A stretch of 64,000 nucleotides of DNA from Clostridium sp. chh4-2 (GCF_002899675.1 NZ_PKUU01000002.1:62001-126000), one strand, 5' to 3'; shown: positions 54,048 through 63,562, counted from the stretch's first letter. A program made the numbers and translations. The notes: generated by a model from the sequence alone, not told the origin.

Positions 54048-56342
54048 ATGGGAATTGGTAAGAACATGACGCGTGTGGACGCGTATGAGAAAGTGACCGG
54101 AGGCGCGAAATATGTTGCTGATCTGGAACCCCAGGGCCTTTTAGTGGCAAAGGTAGTTCACAGTACCATCGCCAATGGTGTAGTAAAAAGTTTTGATCTG
54201 GAAGAGGCGCTGAAGGTGCCGGGCGTGGTAAAGATCGTAACATGTTTCGATGTGCCGGATTATCAGTTCCCCACTCCCGGGCATCCATGGTCTGTGGAAA
54301 CAGCCCATCAGGATATTGCCGACAGAAAGCTTTTGAATACTAGAGTCCGTATCTACGGAGACGATATCGCTGCCGTTGTGGCGGAAGATGAAATTGCCGC
54401 CAGCCGGGCAGTCCGGTTAATTAAGGTAGAATACGAAGTCTATGACCCTCTTTTGACCGTGGAGCAGTCCATGGCAGAAGGCGCTCCGGTTCTCCACGAG
54501 GAGAAGCCGGGCAATATAATCGCCCATACCAGTTTTCAGCTGGGCGATGTAACCTATGAAGAGGCGAAGGCGTCGGAAGAAGATCTGATCGAAGTTGAAG
54601 GGAATTATGAAACACAGAGCGTACAGCACTGCCATATTGAAACGCCGATTTCCTATGCTTACATGGAAAAAGGAAGGCTTGTAGTGACAACCTCCACCCA
54701 GATTCCCCATATTGTCCGCCGTGTTATCGGGCAGGCGTTAGGAATTCCGTGGGGCGACATCCGGGTGATCAAGCCTTATATCGGCGGCGGATTCGGCAAT
54801 AAGCAGGATGTTTTATATGAGCCTCTGAATGCATTCTTGTGCACCCAGGTGGGCGGCAGAGGGGTAAAACTGGAGATTTCCAGAGAAGAGACTCTGGCCT
54901 GTACCAGAGTGCGCCATGCGATACAGTTCAACACAAAAGCGCTGGTACGTAAAGACGGCACGCTGGTTGCAAGGACATTTAAAGCCTATTCCAACCAGGG
55001 CGGATATGCGTCTCACGGCCATGCCATCGTCGCCAATGCGGCCAATGAATTTAAACAGATTTATCATGATGAAAAAGCTCTGGAATCAGACAGCTATACG
55101 GTTTATACCAATATAGCCACAGGCGGAGCCATGAGAGGATACGGAATTCCACAGGCGGCATTTGCCGCGGAGTGTCTGGCTGAAGATATGGCGGCAGCGC
55201 TTCACATGGACCCGTTGGAATTCAGGCTTAAAAACTGTATGAAACCAGGGTATACAGACCCTCACACCAATGTGAGATGCAATACATACGGTCTTCGCGA
55301 CTGCATGGAAAAGGGCAGAAAAGCGATTCAGTGGGATGAGAAGAGAAAGGCCTATGAAAACCAGACCGGACCTATAAGAAGGGGCGTCGGAATGGCTATC
55401 TTCTGTTACAAAACCGGAGTTTATCCCATTTCTTTGGAAACGGCATCCTGCCGCATGGTATTAAACCAGGACGGTTCCATCCAGCTTCAGATGGGAGCTA
55501 CCGAGATCGGCCAGGGCGCCGATACGGTATTCACCCAGATGGCCGCCGAGGTTACCGGAATCACCGAAGACCGGGTTCATGTTTTATCCACCCAGGATAC
55601 GGATATCACCCCGTTTGACACAGGCGCTTATGCGTCGCGCCAGACTTATGTCAGCGGTAAAGCGGTGAAGAAGACGGGAGAACTTCTGAAAGAGAAGATA
55701 TTGGAATACGCTTCTTATATGCTGAAGCAGGAGGTAGAAACCATGGACATTGCCGACAACATGATCGTCAGCAGGGAAAATGGTGATGCTCTTCTTTCTA
55801 TGGAAGAACTGGCAACCACAGCCTTCTATAGCCTGGACCGTTCCGTCCATATTACGGCGGAAGCCACCAGCCACTGTAAGGAGAATACATTTGCAACAGG
55901 CGCGTGCTTTGCTGAAGTGGAAGTTGATATGCCTCTTGGCAAGGTAAAAGTGCTCAATATAGTCAATGTTCATGACAGTGGTGTTCTCATTAATCCAAAA
56001 CTCGCTGAGGCGCAGGTGCATGGAGGCATGAGTATGGGACTTGGATACGGACTCAGCGAGCAGCTTCTGTTCGATCCGAAAACAGGCCGTGCGTTAAATG
56101 ATAACTTGTTGGATTACAAACTTCCTACCGCCATGGATACCCCGGATTTGAAAGTGGAGTTCGTGGAGCTGGAAGATCCTACGGGACCATTTGGAAACAA
56201 GGCTTTGGGAGAGCCGCCGGCAATTCCGGTAGCTCCGGCCCTGAGAAATGCGGTTCTGGACGCCACAGGCGTTGCGGTGAATTCACTGCCTCTTGACCCG
56301 CAGAAACTGGTAGCGCATTTTAAAAATGCCGGATTGATTTAG
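54048..56342 (+). CDS. xdhA: Xanthine dehydrogenase-like molybdenum-binding subunit
   Basis: A 764-residue molybdopterin subunit of the xanthine oxidase family. Motifs: KVTGGAKYVADLE, GGGFGNKQDV (Mo-co contact), GGAMRGYGIPQAAFAAE, GATEIGQGADTVFTQ (Gln loop) and NKALGEPPAIPVAPALRNAV, whose Glu is the catalytic base. ATG 54048 has GGGAGG 8 nt upstream; a start at 54018 is less likely. The FAD and [2Fe-2S] subunits follow. Purine genes and a selenium operon 12-16 kb away suggest a selenium-dependent molybdenum hydroxylase (xanthine or another purine). In gut Clostridia related enzymes can also run from urate toward xanthine. Confidence 0.9.
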   Translation: MGIGKNMTRVDAYEKVTGGAKYVADLEPQGLLVAKVVHSTIANGVVKSFDLEEALKVPGVVKIVTCFDVPDYQFPTPGHPWSVETAHQDIADRKLLNTRVRIYGDDIAAVVAEDEIAASRAVRLIKVEYEVYDPLLTVEQSMAEGAPVLHEEKPGNIIAHTSFQLGDVTYEEAKASEEDLIEVEGNYETQSVQHCHIETPISYAYMEKGRLVVTTSTQIPHIVRRVIGQALGIPWGDIRVIKPYIGGGFGNKQDVLYEPLNAFLCTQVGGRGVKLEISREETLACTRVRHAIQFNTKALVRKDGTLVARTFKAYSNQGGYASHGHAIVANAANEFKQIYHDEKALESDSYTVYTNIATGGAMRGYGIPQAAFAAECLAEDMAAALHMDPLEFRLKNCMKPGYTDPHTNVRCNTYGLRDCMEKGRKAIQWDEKRKAYENQTGPIRRGVGMAIFCYKTGVYPISLETASCRMVLNQDGSIQLQMGATEIGQGADTVFTQMAAEVTGITEDRVHVLSTQDTDITPFDTGAYASRQTYVSGKAVKKTGELLKEKILEYASYMLKQEVETMDIADNMIVSRENGDALLSMEELATTAFYSLDRSVHITAEATSHCKENTFATGACFAEVEVDMPLGKVKVLNIVNVHDSGVLINPKLAEAQVHGGMSMGLGYGLSEQLLFDPKTGRALNDNLLDYKLPTAMDTPDLKVEFVELEDPTGPFGNKALGEPPAIPVAPALRNAVLDATGVAVNSLPLDPQKLVAHFKNAGLI

Positions 56343-56355
56343 AGGGAGGATGCAT

Positions 56356-57243
56356 ATGTACGATATTGAAAAATTTTATCAGGCATCGGATATAGATGAT
56401 GCAGTCCGCGCTCTGGAAGCAGATCCGGAGGCGGTGGTGATCTCAGGAGGAAGCGATGTCCTGATTAAGATCAGAGAGGGGAAGCTGGCAGGCTGTTCTT
56501 TAGTCAGCATACACGGAATTAAGGAATTGGAAGGCGTCAGGATGGAAGAGGACGGAACCATTGTTATCGGCCCTGCCACCACATTTTCCCATGTTACCAA
56601 TAATGAAATCATTCAAAAATATATCCCGATTCTGGGAGATGCCGTGGATCAGGCCGGCGGCCCGCAGCTGAGAAATATAGGAACCGTGGGCGGCAATGTC
56701 TGTAACGGAGTAACAAGCGCGGACAGCGCGTCCAGTTTCTGTGTCTTAAACGCCATACTGGTGCTTCAGGGACCGGAAGGGCGCAGGGAAGTTCCCATTA
56801 CCGAATGGTATACCGGCCCTGGAAAAACCGTCAGAAAGCATGAAGAGCTTTTGGTCGAGATCAGGATTAAGAAGGAAAGCTACGAGGGTTACGGCGGCCA
56901 TTATATCAAATACGGCAAACGGAACGCCATGGAGATCGCCACATTGGGATGCGCTGTTTTAGTAAAATTAACTGGCGACAAAAAGCATGTGGAGGATATG
57001 CACATCGCCTACGGAGTGGCTGCCCCTACTCCAATCCGCTGTTTTGCAACAGAAGATAAGGTAAAAGGAATGGAGCTTGGAGAGGAACTGTATGAGACTA
57101 CCGGCAAAGGCGTGCTGGAAGAAGTAAATCCGCGTACCAGCTGGAGGGCATCCAAGGAGTTCCGCCTTCAGCTTGTGGAAGAGCTTGGAAAGAGAGCTTT
57201 AAAACAGGCGGTAATCAATGCGGGAGGTGAATGCAATGCTTAA
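56356..57243 (+). CDS. xdhB: Xanthine dehydrogenase-like FAD-binding subunit
   Basis: A 295-residue FAD domain protein of the CO dehydrogenase/xanthine dehydrogenase group. The FAD loops are VISGGSDVLIKIREGK and IGTVGGNVCNGVTSADSAS. The C-terminal domain has YIKYGKRNAMEIATLGCAV. ATG 56356 is chosen because GGGAGG is 6 nt upstream; ATG 56350 directly adjoins that site. It overlaps the next gene by 8 bp. Confidence 0.93.
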   Translation: MYDIEKFYQASDIDDAVRALEADPEAVVISGGSDVLIKIREGKLAGCSLVSIHGIKELEGVRMEEDGTIVIGPATTFSHVTNNEIIQKYIPILGDAVDQAGGPQLRNIGTVGGNVCNGVTSADSASSFCVLNAILVLQGPEGRREVPITEWYTGPGKTVRKHEELLVEIRIKKESYEGYGGHYIKYGKRNAMEIATLGCAVLVKLTGDKKHVEDMHIAYGVAAPTPIRCFATEDKVKGMELGEELYETTGKGVLEEVNPRTSWRASKEFRLQLVEELGKRALKQAVINAGGECNA

Positions 57244-57724
57244 TATTATCCATATGATTGTCAACGATAAGCCGGTGGAAGTGGCTGTGGATGACAGAGA
57301 GTCTCTTCTTGAAACCCTGAGAAACCGCCTGGGACTTACCAGCGTGAAAAAGGGGTGTGAAGTCGGAGAATGCGGAGCCTGTACCGTATTGGTGGATGGA
57401 GAAGCGATAGACAGCTGCATCTATCTGACAATGTGGGCCGAGGGCCGCAGAATCATGACCGTTGAGGGATTAAAAGGACCGAACGGAGAGCTCAGCCCTA
57501 TACAAAAAGCATTTGTGGAAGAGGCGGCAGTCCAGTGCGGATTCTGCACTCCGGGCCTGATCATGTCAGCCGTAGAGATCGTAGGAACCGGAAAGCGTTA
57601 TAACCGGGAAGAACTGAGAAAGATGATCTCCGGCCATCTCTGCAGATGCACAGGATATGAAAATATTTTGAATGCGATGGAGAGAATCGTGGAGGAAACT
57701 TATAAGGTTGTAGGAAAGAATTAG
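57236..57724 (+). CDS. xdhC: Xanthine dehydrogenase-like [2Fe-2S] subunit
   Basis: A 162-residue two-cluster iron-sulfur protein. The plant-type cluster ligands are in GCEVGECGACTVLVDGEAID and SC; the second cluster is QCGFCTPGLIMS and CRCTGYENI. It links the molybdenum and FAD subunits. ATG 57236 (GGGAGG 8 nt upstream) is used; the track of the longer ATG at 57218 runs inside the FAD gene. It is the last gene of the riboswitch operon, with a strong terminator downstream. The symbol denotes subunit order here, not the unrelated XdhC maturation protein. Confidence 0.93.
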   Translation: MLNIIHMIVNDKPVEVAVDDRESLLETLRNRLGLTSVKKGCEVGECGACTVLVDGEAIDSCIYLTMWAEGRRIMTVEGLKGPNGELSPIQKAFVEEAAVQCGFCTPGLIMSAVEIVGTGKRYNREELRKMISGHLCRCTGYENILNAMERIVEETYKVVGKN

Positions 57725-57790
57725 ATAAATATGAGTTGGATGAGGACGAAGCACAGGTATGGAATAGGAACCAGTGACCTGTGATTGAAA

Positions 57791-57857
57791 GCCGAACGAC
57801 AGAAGGAATGGGCATCAGGGGCGTTGATCCTGATGCCCATTCCTTTTGGCGTTCGGG
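57791..57857 (+). terminator. Terminator after xdh-like operon
   Basis: AAGGAATGGGCATCAGG (57803-57819) pairs with CCTGATGCCCATTCCTT (57829-57845), a perfect 17-bp stem with T run TTTT. A further CCGAACG (57792-57798) / CGTTCGG (57850-57856) pair extends it. Confidence 0.9.
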
Positions 57858-57879
57858 AAAAACGTTCTGCTTCGCCTGA

Positions 57880-57933
57880 TTTTACATCAAGGGTGAAGGC
57901 ATTTTCAGAAATGCCTTCACCCTTGATGTAAAA
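57880..57933. repeat. Perfect 25-bp palindromic hairpin, family F3
   Basis: 57880-57904 and 57909-57933 are perfect reverse complements around the loop TCAG. The same motif (TTTACATCAAGGGTGAAGG, CAGAAATGCC) occurs, diverged, in the spacers of CE1 (22910-23020) and CE2 (43245-43395). Here it stands alone 30 bp after the xdh terminator. Confidence 0.85.
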
Positions 57934-58047
57934 GTTTTATCTCTATCTTTTTGCTTAGAGTTCTTTCTATTTAAATTGCAGCATGATATAATTTCCATAA
58001 AAACAAGCAGCGCTTCCGGAGAAAGGAAGGTAAAAGCAAGGAGTTGT

Positions 58048-59520
58048 ATGAGAAAGTTTAAGCGGAATATATTCTGGAATATTATTATAAATCCTCTGAC
58101 CGCAGTATTATATTGGATCTTTTGTTTTCATCTGTATTCTCTGTGCCAATACGGCAGGAAACAGAAAAACCTCCCGATACTGGCAATTTGTATTTTTTCG
58201 TTTATAATTGTGTTTGGTATAGCTGTTTTTAAAGCGGGAAAAGCAGAAGAGAACTCACAGGCAGACAAATGCGGGATTGGGAACGAAAATCGGTTCAAAA
58301 GAACACTTATGGGATTTTCACTAATCTGTTTTATGGCGATAACTACATATTACGGCGCATTGATTTACCAAAGCGCCCAGGCTTTTGAGGGTAAACTATC
58401 CTGGTTTATCGATGACATGAAACATAAAAAAACTATCAGGCTGGAACATGATAATCTATATTCAGATGGAATACAAAGTCTGTTCGACGAGCTGAATGCT
58501 AAGTTGGAGCTGCCGGATGAGTTGTATCTTTCTACCAGTTTCAACCTCCATTTCACACCGGACGGAACAATTCAAACGATGGATACCTTTTTGTATGGCT
58601 GGGATGAATATGGCAATAAGCGGTCTTATCTTATAAACTATGATCGGAAAAAGTCAGAAAAAATGACAGTCTACCAGGACAATGTAGTGACAGGAGCCCG
58701 GGATGAAGAAAAACTTTTAGCACCGATGGTTACAATACTAAATCATATACCGTTGCAGGAAGTGATAAACAGCTGGCAGGAGTCAGAATATGGAATTCTA
58801 TATTATGGAATGCGCCAATGGGGAGGCAGTTCAGACGGGATCATCTATATGGATGCTCAGGGGAATACCAGAGTGGCAGACAGCGGACAGTCGAATATAC
58901 GAGGATACACAGTGTCGCTGTTTGTACCCGGAAAGGAAGAGGAGATTATGCCGGCAAGGTATTTGCAGGTAGATAATCTTGAGTCTCCTGATTTTATTGT
59001 GGCTGAGGAAGAAAAACAGATTTCTCAGACGCGCAATTCAGCAGAAGAATTCCATCTGAGTGATAAGGAAGGATTTCGGCTGAATGTTGTGGATGCGGCT
59101 TTGGGAAAACGGTATTATGCACTGGAAGGCAGTTCAGACAATGGAAAGACGTGGAACGTTATCAATCCTGATCCGTTCCAGGGGCAGGGCGGCGGAGCCG
59201 CCGGTATCGTGTTTCTCAATTCGAATTTAGGTTTTATGGCACTTTCACATAACGGAGGCGATGAAGCGGAGCTATACCGAACAGAAGATGGAGGAAAGAC
59301 GATAAAACGAGTTGAACTTCCCTATTCAGTTATGGAGGAAAATCCCAATCCGGACGAACCGTTTGATTTCCCGGCAATGCCGTATGAAGAAGATGGGATT
59401 CTAAAAATGCTCATTGGACAGGGGGCTGACGGTGACTATCACGGGGGCAGTAAGGCATTGTACCGGTCAGAGGACCAGGGCATTACATGGGAGTTTGTGG
59501 AAGAGGTTGGAGTACAATAG
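58048..59520 (+). CDS. Uncharacterised membrane protein with Asp-box (BNR) repeats
   Basis: A 490-residue protein not recognised as a known family. Two or three membrane segments lie in residues 10-60 and about 85-105, then a long extracytoplasmic part. Three Asp-box-like motifs occur near the end: SSDNGKTW, RTEDGGKTI and RSEDQGITW, typical of beta-propeller turns in sialidases and photosystem-assembly factors. ATG 58048 is chosen (AAGGAG 6-7 nt upstream); longer in-frame starts lack a site. No catalytic sialidase residues are claimed. Its relation to the purine genes on both sides is unclear. Confidence 0.6.
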   Translation: MRKFKRNIFWNIIINPLTAVLYWIFCFHLYSLCQYGRKQKNLPILAICIFSFIIVFGIAVFKAGKAEENSQADKCGIGNENRFKRTLMGFSLICFMAITTYYGALIYQSAQAFEGKLSWFIDDMKHKKTIRLEHDNLYSDGIQSLFDELNAKLELPDELYLSTSFNLHFTPDGTIQTMDTFLYGWDEYGNKRSYLINYDRKKSEKMTVYQDNVVTGARDEEKLLAPMVTILNHIPLQEVINSWQESEYGILYYGMRQWGGSSDGIIYMDAQGNTRVADSGQSNIRGYTVSLFVPGKEEEIMPARYLQVDNLESPDFIVAEEEKQISQTRNSAEEFHLSDKEGFRLNVVDAALGKRYYALEGSSDNGKTWNVINPDPFQGQGGGAAGIVFLNSNLGFMALSHNGGDEAELYRTEDGGKTIKRVELPYSVMEENPNPDEPFDFPAMPYEEDGILKMLIGQGADGDYHGGSKALYRSEDQGITWEFVEEVGVQ

Positions 59521-59541
59521 ATTATAAAAGGAGAACGAAAT

Positions 59542-60519
59542 ATGCTGAAAAAAATCTCAATCAATGAAATAGAAACTATTAAAATCGGCCATGCCCAGGA
59601 CGAGGCAGGCGGAACTGGCTGTACGGTGATTATCTGTGAAAATGGCGCTGTTACAGGAGTGGACATCCGCGGCGGAGGTCCGGCTTCGCGGGAATCCGCC
59701 CTGTTAAATCCGGTAGCGGCCAATGACGGAGTCCATGCGGTATTGCTCAGCGGAGGCAGCGCCTTCGGACTGGATGCGGCGGGAGGCGTGATGGAATATT
59801 TGGAATCCAGGAATGTGGGATTTCCGGTAGGGGTGACGAAAGTTCCCATCGTATGCGAATCCTGCCTGTTTGATCTGAGGGTAGCTGATTATAAGGCCAG
59901 GCCGGATAAAAGGATGGGATATGAGGCCTGCGTGAATGCTGAGAAAAACTGCCCGGAACAGGGAAATGTGGGAGCTGGAACAGGAGCTACGGTGGGAAAA
60001 TTTTACGGGGAAGCCGGAATGATGAAATCGGGATTGGGTATCTATGCGGTTTCTTTGGGGGACTTAAAAGTAGCGGCTGTCGTGGCGGTCAATGCGCTGG
60101 GGGATGTTTATGATTATGAAACAAACGAGAAACTGGCCGGACTGATTAACCCGGAGACCGGAGAATTTGAAGACAGCGAGGAGGCATTTTATAAAGAATA
60201 TGCCAATATGAAGGATTTGTTTACCGGAAACACCACCATTGGAGCCGTTATAACCAATGCAGGTTTTAATAAAACCGAGATGACGAAAATTGCATCCATG
60301 GCTCAGAACGGATATGCTAGAAGCATCAGGCCGGTTCACACCACAGCGGATGGAGACAGCATCTATGCCATGTCTGTTGGAAATGTGAAAGCGGATATTA
60401 ATGTGGTGGGAACGCTGGCCGCAAAAGTCATGGCTGAGGCGGTAAAATCAGCGGTTTTGGAAGCAAAAGGCGCTTATGGGCTGAAAGCGGCAGGAGAAAT
60501 TCAGCGGGGTAATTCATGA
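59542..60519 (+). CDS. P1-family (DmpA/BapA-like) Ntn-type peptidase
   Basis: A 325-residue member of the DmpA/ornithine-acetyltransferase-fold group. Family motifs: GGTGCTVIICENGAVTGVDI, RGGGPASRESALL, LLSGGSAFGLDAAGG and GNVGAGTGATVGK. The autocleavage site is NTTIGAVITNA, with Thr231 or Thr232 as the new N-terminal nucleophile. DmpA releases N-terminal D/L-amino acids; some relatives act on beta-peptides. It lies 21 bp after the Asp-box gene; a hairpin follows. The physiological substrate is unknown. Confidence 0.9.
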   Translation: MLKKISINEIETIKIGHAQDEAGGTGCTVIICENGAVTGVDIRGGGPASRESALLNPVAANDGVHAVLLSGGSAFGLDAAGGVMEYLESRNVGFPVGVTKVPIVCESCLFDLRVADYKARPDKRMGYEACVNAEKNCPEQGNVGAGTGATVGKFYGEAGMMKSGLGIYAVSLGDLKVAAVVAVNALGDVYDYETNEKLAGLINPETGEFEDSEEAFYKEYANMKDLFTGNTTIGAVITNAGFNKTEMTKIASMAQNGYARSIRPVHTTADGDSIYAMSVGNVKADINVVGTLAAKVMAEAVKSAVLEAKGAYGLKAAGEIQRGNS

Positions 60520-60540
60520 GATACTGATCCTGGGTAGAGA

Positions 60541-60576
60541 GAAACGCGAATTGTTGATGGTAACAATTCGCGTTTC
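60541..60576 (+). terminator. Hairpin after P1 peptidase gene
   Basis: GAAACGCGAATTGTT (60541-60555) pairs perfectly with AACAATTCGCGTTTC (60562-60576), a 15-bp stem. The downstream T run is weak (CAATGTGTTT), so efficiency is uncertain. Confidence 0.65.
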
Positions 60577-60601
60577 AATGTGTTTAAATTGAAAAAAATT
60601 G

Positions 60602-60630
60602 TTGCAAACCTCTGACAAAAGTGAGATAAT
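60602..60630 (+). promoter_or_regulatory. Promoter of BMP-type ABC transporter operon
   Basis: TTGCAA at 60602-60607, a 17-bp spacer and GATAAT at 60625-60630. The lipoprotein start lies about 35 nt after the expected transcript start. Confidence 0.7.
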
Positions 60631-60671
60631 TTACGCGTATGTGATTACAACATATTAAAGGAGGAAGAAAA

Positions 60672-61958
60672 ATGAGAAAATTTTTAAGTGTTGTGTTAAC
60701 CGCGGCCATGGTTGCATCTTTGTCAGCATGCGGCGGACAGGCTAAAACAGCAGAGTCCAAACCGGCTGAAACAACCGGCGCAGAGGCGACAACCGCTGCA
60801 GAAGCAGCAACAACAGCAGCTGAGGGAGAATCCACAGAAGCACCGGCAGCATCCGGAGAGGGTGTGGCAAAAGAGGATTTAAAAGTTGGATTCATCTACA
60901 TCGGCGATGAAAACGAAGGCTATACCGCAGCTCATTATGCAGGCGCAAAAGCGATGCAGGAAAAACTGGGCTTAACGGATGACCAGCTCATTATCAAATG
61001 GACGGTTCCGGAGGATGAGACCTGTTATGACGCAGCAGTGGATTTGGCAGATCAGGGCTGCAACATCATTTTCGCAAACAGTTTCGGACATGAACCGTAT
61101 ATGCTTCAGGCAGCTGAAGAATTCCCGGAAGTGGAGTTCTGTCATGCAACCGGATATCAGGCAAAGGGAAGCGGACTTCCTAATATGCACAACTATTTCA
61201 CCTCTGTTTATGAATCACGTTATGTATCAGGCGTGGTTGCAGGTTTAAAATTAAACCAGATGATTGAAGAAGGAACAATTACGGAAGATACCGCAAAAGT
61301 CGGCTATGTGGGCGCATTCCCATATGCAGAAGTTATCAGCGGATATACCTCTTTCTTCTTAGGCGTTCGTTCCGTATGCCCTTCCGCTACGATGGACGTA
61401 ACTTATACAAACAGCTGGGCCAGCTTTGACCTGGAAAAAGAAGCTGCTGAAGCTTTGATCGCAGACAACTGCGTATTAATCAGCCAGCATGCCGATACAA
61501 CAGGCGCGGCTACCGCTTGTGAAGCAGCCGGAGTTCCGATTGTAGGATATAATATTTCCATGATCGCTACTGCTCCAACTCAGGCCCTCACTTCCGCATC
61601 GATCGACTGGGCTCCATACGTTACATACGCAGTACAGAGCGTAATCGACGGTACTCCAATTGACGCCGACTGGTGCCATGGATATGCAGAAGGTGCTGAT
61701 AAGATTACAGAACTCAATGAAAAAGCAATCGCTCCCGGAACCGCTGAAAAGGTAAAAGAAGTGGAAAGCGCAATCATCGACGGTTCTTTACATGTATTTG
61801 ATACTTCAACCTGGACCGTGGAAGGCAAGACTAAGGATACATATGAAAAAGACGGCAACGAATACATTTCTGACGGATATTTCCATGAATCAGAATTTGC
61901 ATCCGCTCCTTCTTTCGATATCTTGATTGACGGCATTACAGATTTAACGAAGAAATAG
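60672..61958 (+). CDS. BMP/PnrA-family substrate-binding lipoprotein
   Basis: A 428-residue extracellular lipoprotein (lipobox SLSAC, Cys20) with an Ala/Thr/Glu-rich linker to about residue 65. The binding domain has BMP-family features: KVGFIYIGDENEGYTAAHYA, ANSFGHEPYMLQAAEEFPEV, VGYVGAFPYAEVISGYTSFF. PnrA-like proteins bind purine nucleosides. Adjacency to purine-catabolism genes supports purine nucleosides or bases. Following it are a two-domain ATPase and a permease. A partial terminator in the gap would raise its dose. Confidence 0.93.
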   Translation: MRKFLSVVLTAAMVASLSACGGQAKTAESKPAETTGAEATTAAEAATTAAEGESTEAPAASGEGVAKEDLKVGFIYIGDENEGYTAAHYAGAKAMQEKLGLTDDQLIIKWTVPEDETCYDAAVDLADQGCNIIFANSFGHEPYMLQAAEEFPEVEFCHATGYQAKGSGLPNMHNYFTSVYESRYVSGVVAGLKLNQMIEEGTITEDTAKVGYVGAFPYAEVISGYTSFFLGVRSVCPSATMDVTYTNSWASFDLEKEAAEALIADNCVLISQHADTTGAATACEAAGVPIVGYNISMIATAPTQALTSASIDWAPYVTYAVQSVIDGTPIDADWCHGYAEGADKITELNEKAIAPGTAEKVKEVESAIIDGSLHVFDTSTWTVEGKTKDTYEKDGNEYISDGYFHESEFASAPSFDILIDGITDLTKK

Positions 61959-61971
61959 AAAATATATGGAG

Positions 61972-62006
61972 AGGCGGAGCTGCCTGCTGGTAGTTCCGCC
62001 TTTTTT
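61972..62006 (+). terminator. Partial terminator within BMP transporter operon
   Basis: AGGCGGA-GCTGCC (61972-61984) pairs with GGTAGT-TCCGCCT (61989-62001, with G-T pairs) over the loop TGCT, followed by six Ts. It stands between the lipoprotein and ATPase genes. Confidence 0.75.
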
Positions 62007-62023
62007 AAAATGGAGGTCTGTCT

Positions 62024-63562
62024 GTGGGACAACAGATAAATGCGATTGAATTAAAGAATATTACGAAGAGATTTGGAAAAGTGGTCGCCAATGACAAGGT
62101 CTGTCTTTCTGTCCGCAACGGGGAAATATTGTCCATACTGGGAGAGAACGGAAGCGGAAAGACGACACTGATGAATATGCTTTCCGGAATTTATTTTCCG
62201 GACGAGGGCCAGATATTTGTGGAGGGCCGGGAAGTAACGATCAAATCGCCTAAGGATTCATTTGCTTTGGGTATCGGTATGATTCATCAGCATTTTAAGC
62301 TGGTAGATGTGTTGACGGCGGCAGAGAATATCATATTGGGGCTGCCGGGAAAAGAAATCCTGGATATGCAGGAGGTTGTACAAAAGATTACTGAATTAGT
62401 GGAACGGTATGGATTTGAATTGAATCCGAATCAGAAGATTTATGAGATGTCTGTTTCCCAAAAACAGACCGTGGAGATCATTAAAGTGCTGTACAGAGGC
62501 GCCGGAATTCTGATCCTGGATGAACCGACTGCGGTGCTGACGCCGCAGGAAACGGATAAACTGTTTGCCGTGTTGAGAAATATGAGGGCGGACGGGCGTT
62601 CCATCATTATCATCACCCACAAGCTGCACGAGGTGCTGGCTCTGTCAGACCGGGTTTCGGTGCTGCGCAAAGGCCAATATATTGGAACGGTGAACACTTG
62701 TGAAGCCACGGCAGAATCGCTGACCGAAATGATGGTGGGCAAAAAAGTGAGTTTGGATATTGACAGACCAGAACCAGTGAATCCGGTGAAAAGGCTGGAA
62801 GTAAATGGTTTGAGCTGTGTGAATAAAGAGGGCGTCCCCACCTTGAGTGACGCCACATTTACCGCTTTTAGCGGAGAGATTCTGGGAATTGCCGGAATCG
62901 CCGGAAGCGGTCAAAAGGAGCTGCTGGAAGCGATCGCAGGACTTCAGCCCACATGCGGGGGAGCGGTCACTTACTATCCTCCGGAAGGTGAAGCGGAAGT
63001 GATTACGGAAAAATCGGCTGCGGAGATCCGCAAGATGGGAATCCGCCTTTCCTTCGTGCCGGAAGACCGTCTTGGAATGGGGCTTGTGGGTTCCATGGAT
63101 ATGACGGATAACATGATGCTTCGGGGGTATAACAAGGGAAAAGGTCTGTTTGTCGACAGGAAGACGCCGAAAAGCCTGGCGGAAAGCATTATTGAAAAGC
63201 TGGAAGTGGTTACCCCAGGCGTGTCCACACCGGTCAGAAGGCTGTCCGGAGGCAATGTTCAGAAAGTTTTGGTGGGAAGGGAGATTTCTTCAAGTCCTAC
63301 GGTATTGATGGTGGCCTATCCGGTCCGGGGGCTGGATATCAACTCGTCCTATACCATTTACCATCTTTTAAATGAACAGAAGCAGCAGGGAGTGGCCGTA
63401 CTCTGTGTGGGAGAAGATTTGGATGTGCTGCTGGAGCTGTGCGATAAGATCCTCGTGCTCTGCGGCGGAAGAATCAGCGGCATCGTGGATGCCAGAACGG
63501 CTACAAAAGAAGAGGTCGGCCTTTTGATGACAAAGACCGGAAAGGAGGAAACCCATGAGTAA
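62024..63562 (+). CDS. BMP-type ABC transporter ATP-binding protein (two domains)
   Basis: A 512-residue ATPase with two ABC domains, as in NupO/YufO. Domain 1: Walker A LGENGSGKTTLMN, signature-like MSVSQKQTVEIIK, Walker B ILILDEPTAVLTP. Domain 2: an altered Walker A-like AGIAGSGQKELL, signature LSGGNVQKVLVGREI, and VAYPVRGLDI where the acidic Walker B end is missing; one ATP site is thus expected to be degenerate, as in RbsA-like proteins. The GTG start at 62024 has GGAGG 7 nt upstream. It overlaps the permease start by 8 bp. Confidence 0.94.
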   Translation: MGQQINAIELKNITKRFGKVVANDKVCLSVRNGEILSILGENGSGKTTLMNMLSGIYFPDEGQIFVEGREVTIKSPKDSFALGIGMIHQHFKLVDVLTAAENIILGLPGKEILDMQEVVQKITELVERYGFELNPNQKIYEMSVSQKQTVEIIKVLYRGAGILILDEPTAVLTPQETDKLFAVLRNMRADGRSIIIITHKLHEVLALSDRVSVLRKGQYIGTVNTCEATAESLTEMMVGKKVSLDIDRPEPVNPVKRLEVNGLSCVNKEGVPTLSDATFTAFSGEILGIAGIAGSGQKELLEAIAGLQPTCGGAVTYYPPEGEAEVITEKSAAEIRKMGIRLSFVPEDRLGMGLVGSMDMTDNMMLRGYNKGKGLFVDRKTPKSLAESIIEKLEVVTPGVSTPVRRLSGGNVQKVLVGREISSSPTVLMVAYPVRGLDINSSYTIYHLLNEQKQQGVAVLCVGEDLDVLLELCDKILVLCGGRISGIVDARTATKEEVGLLMTKTGKEETHE

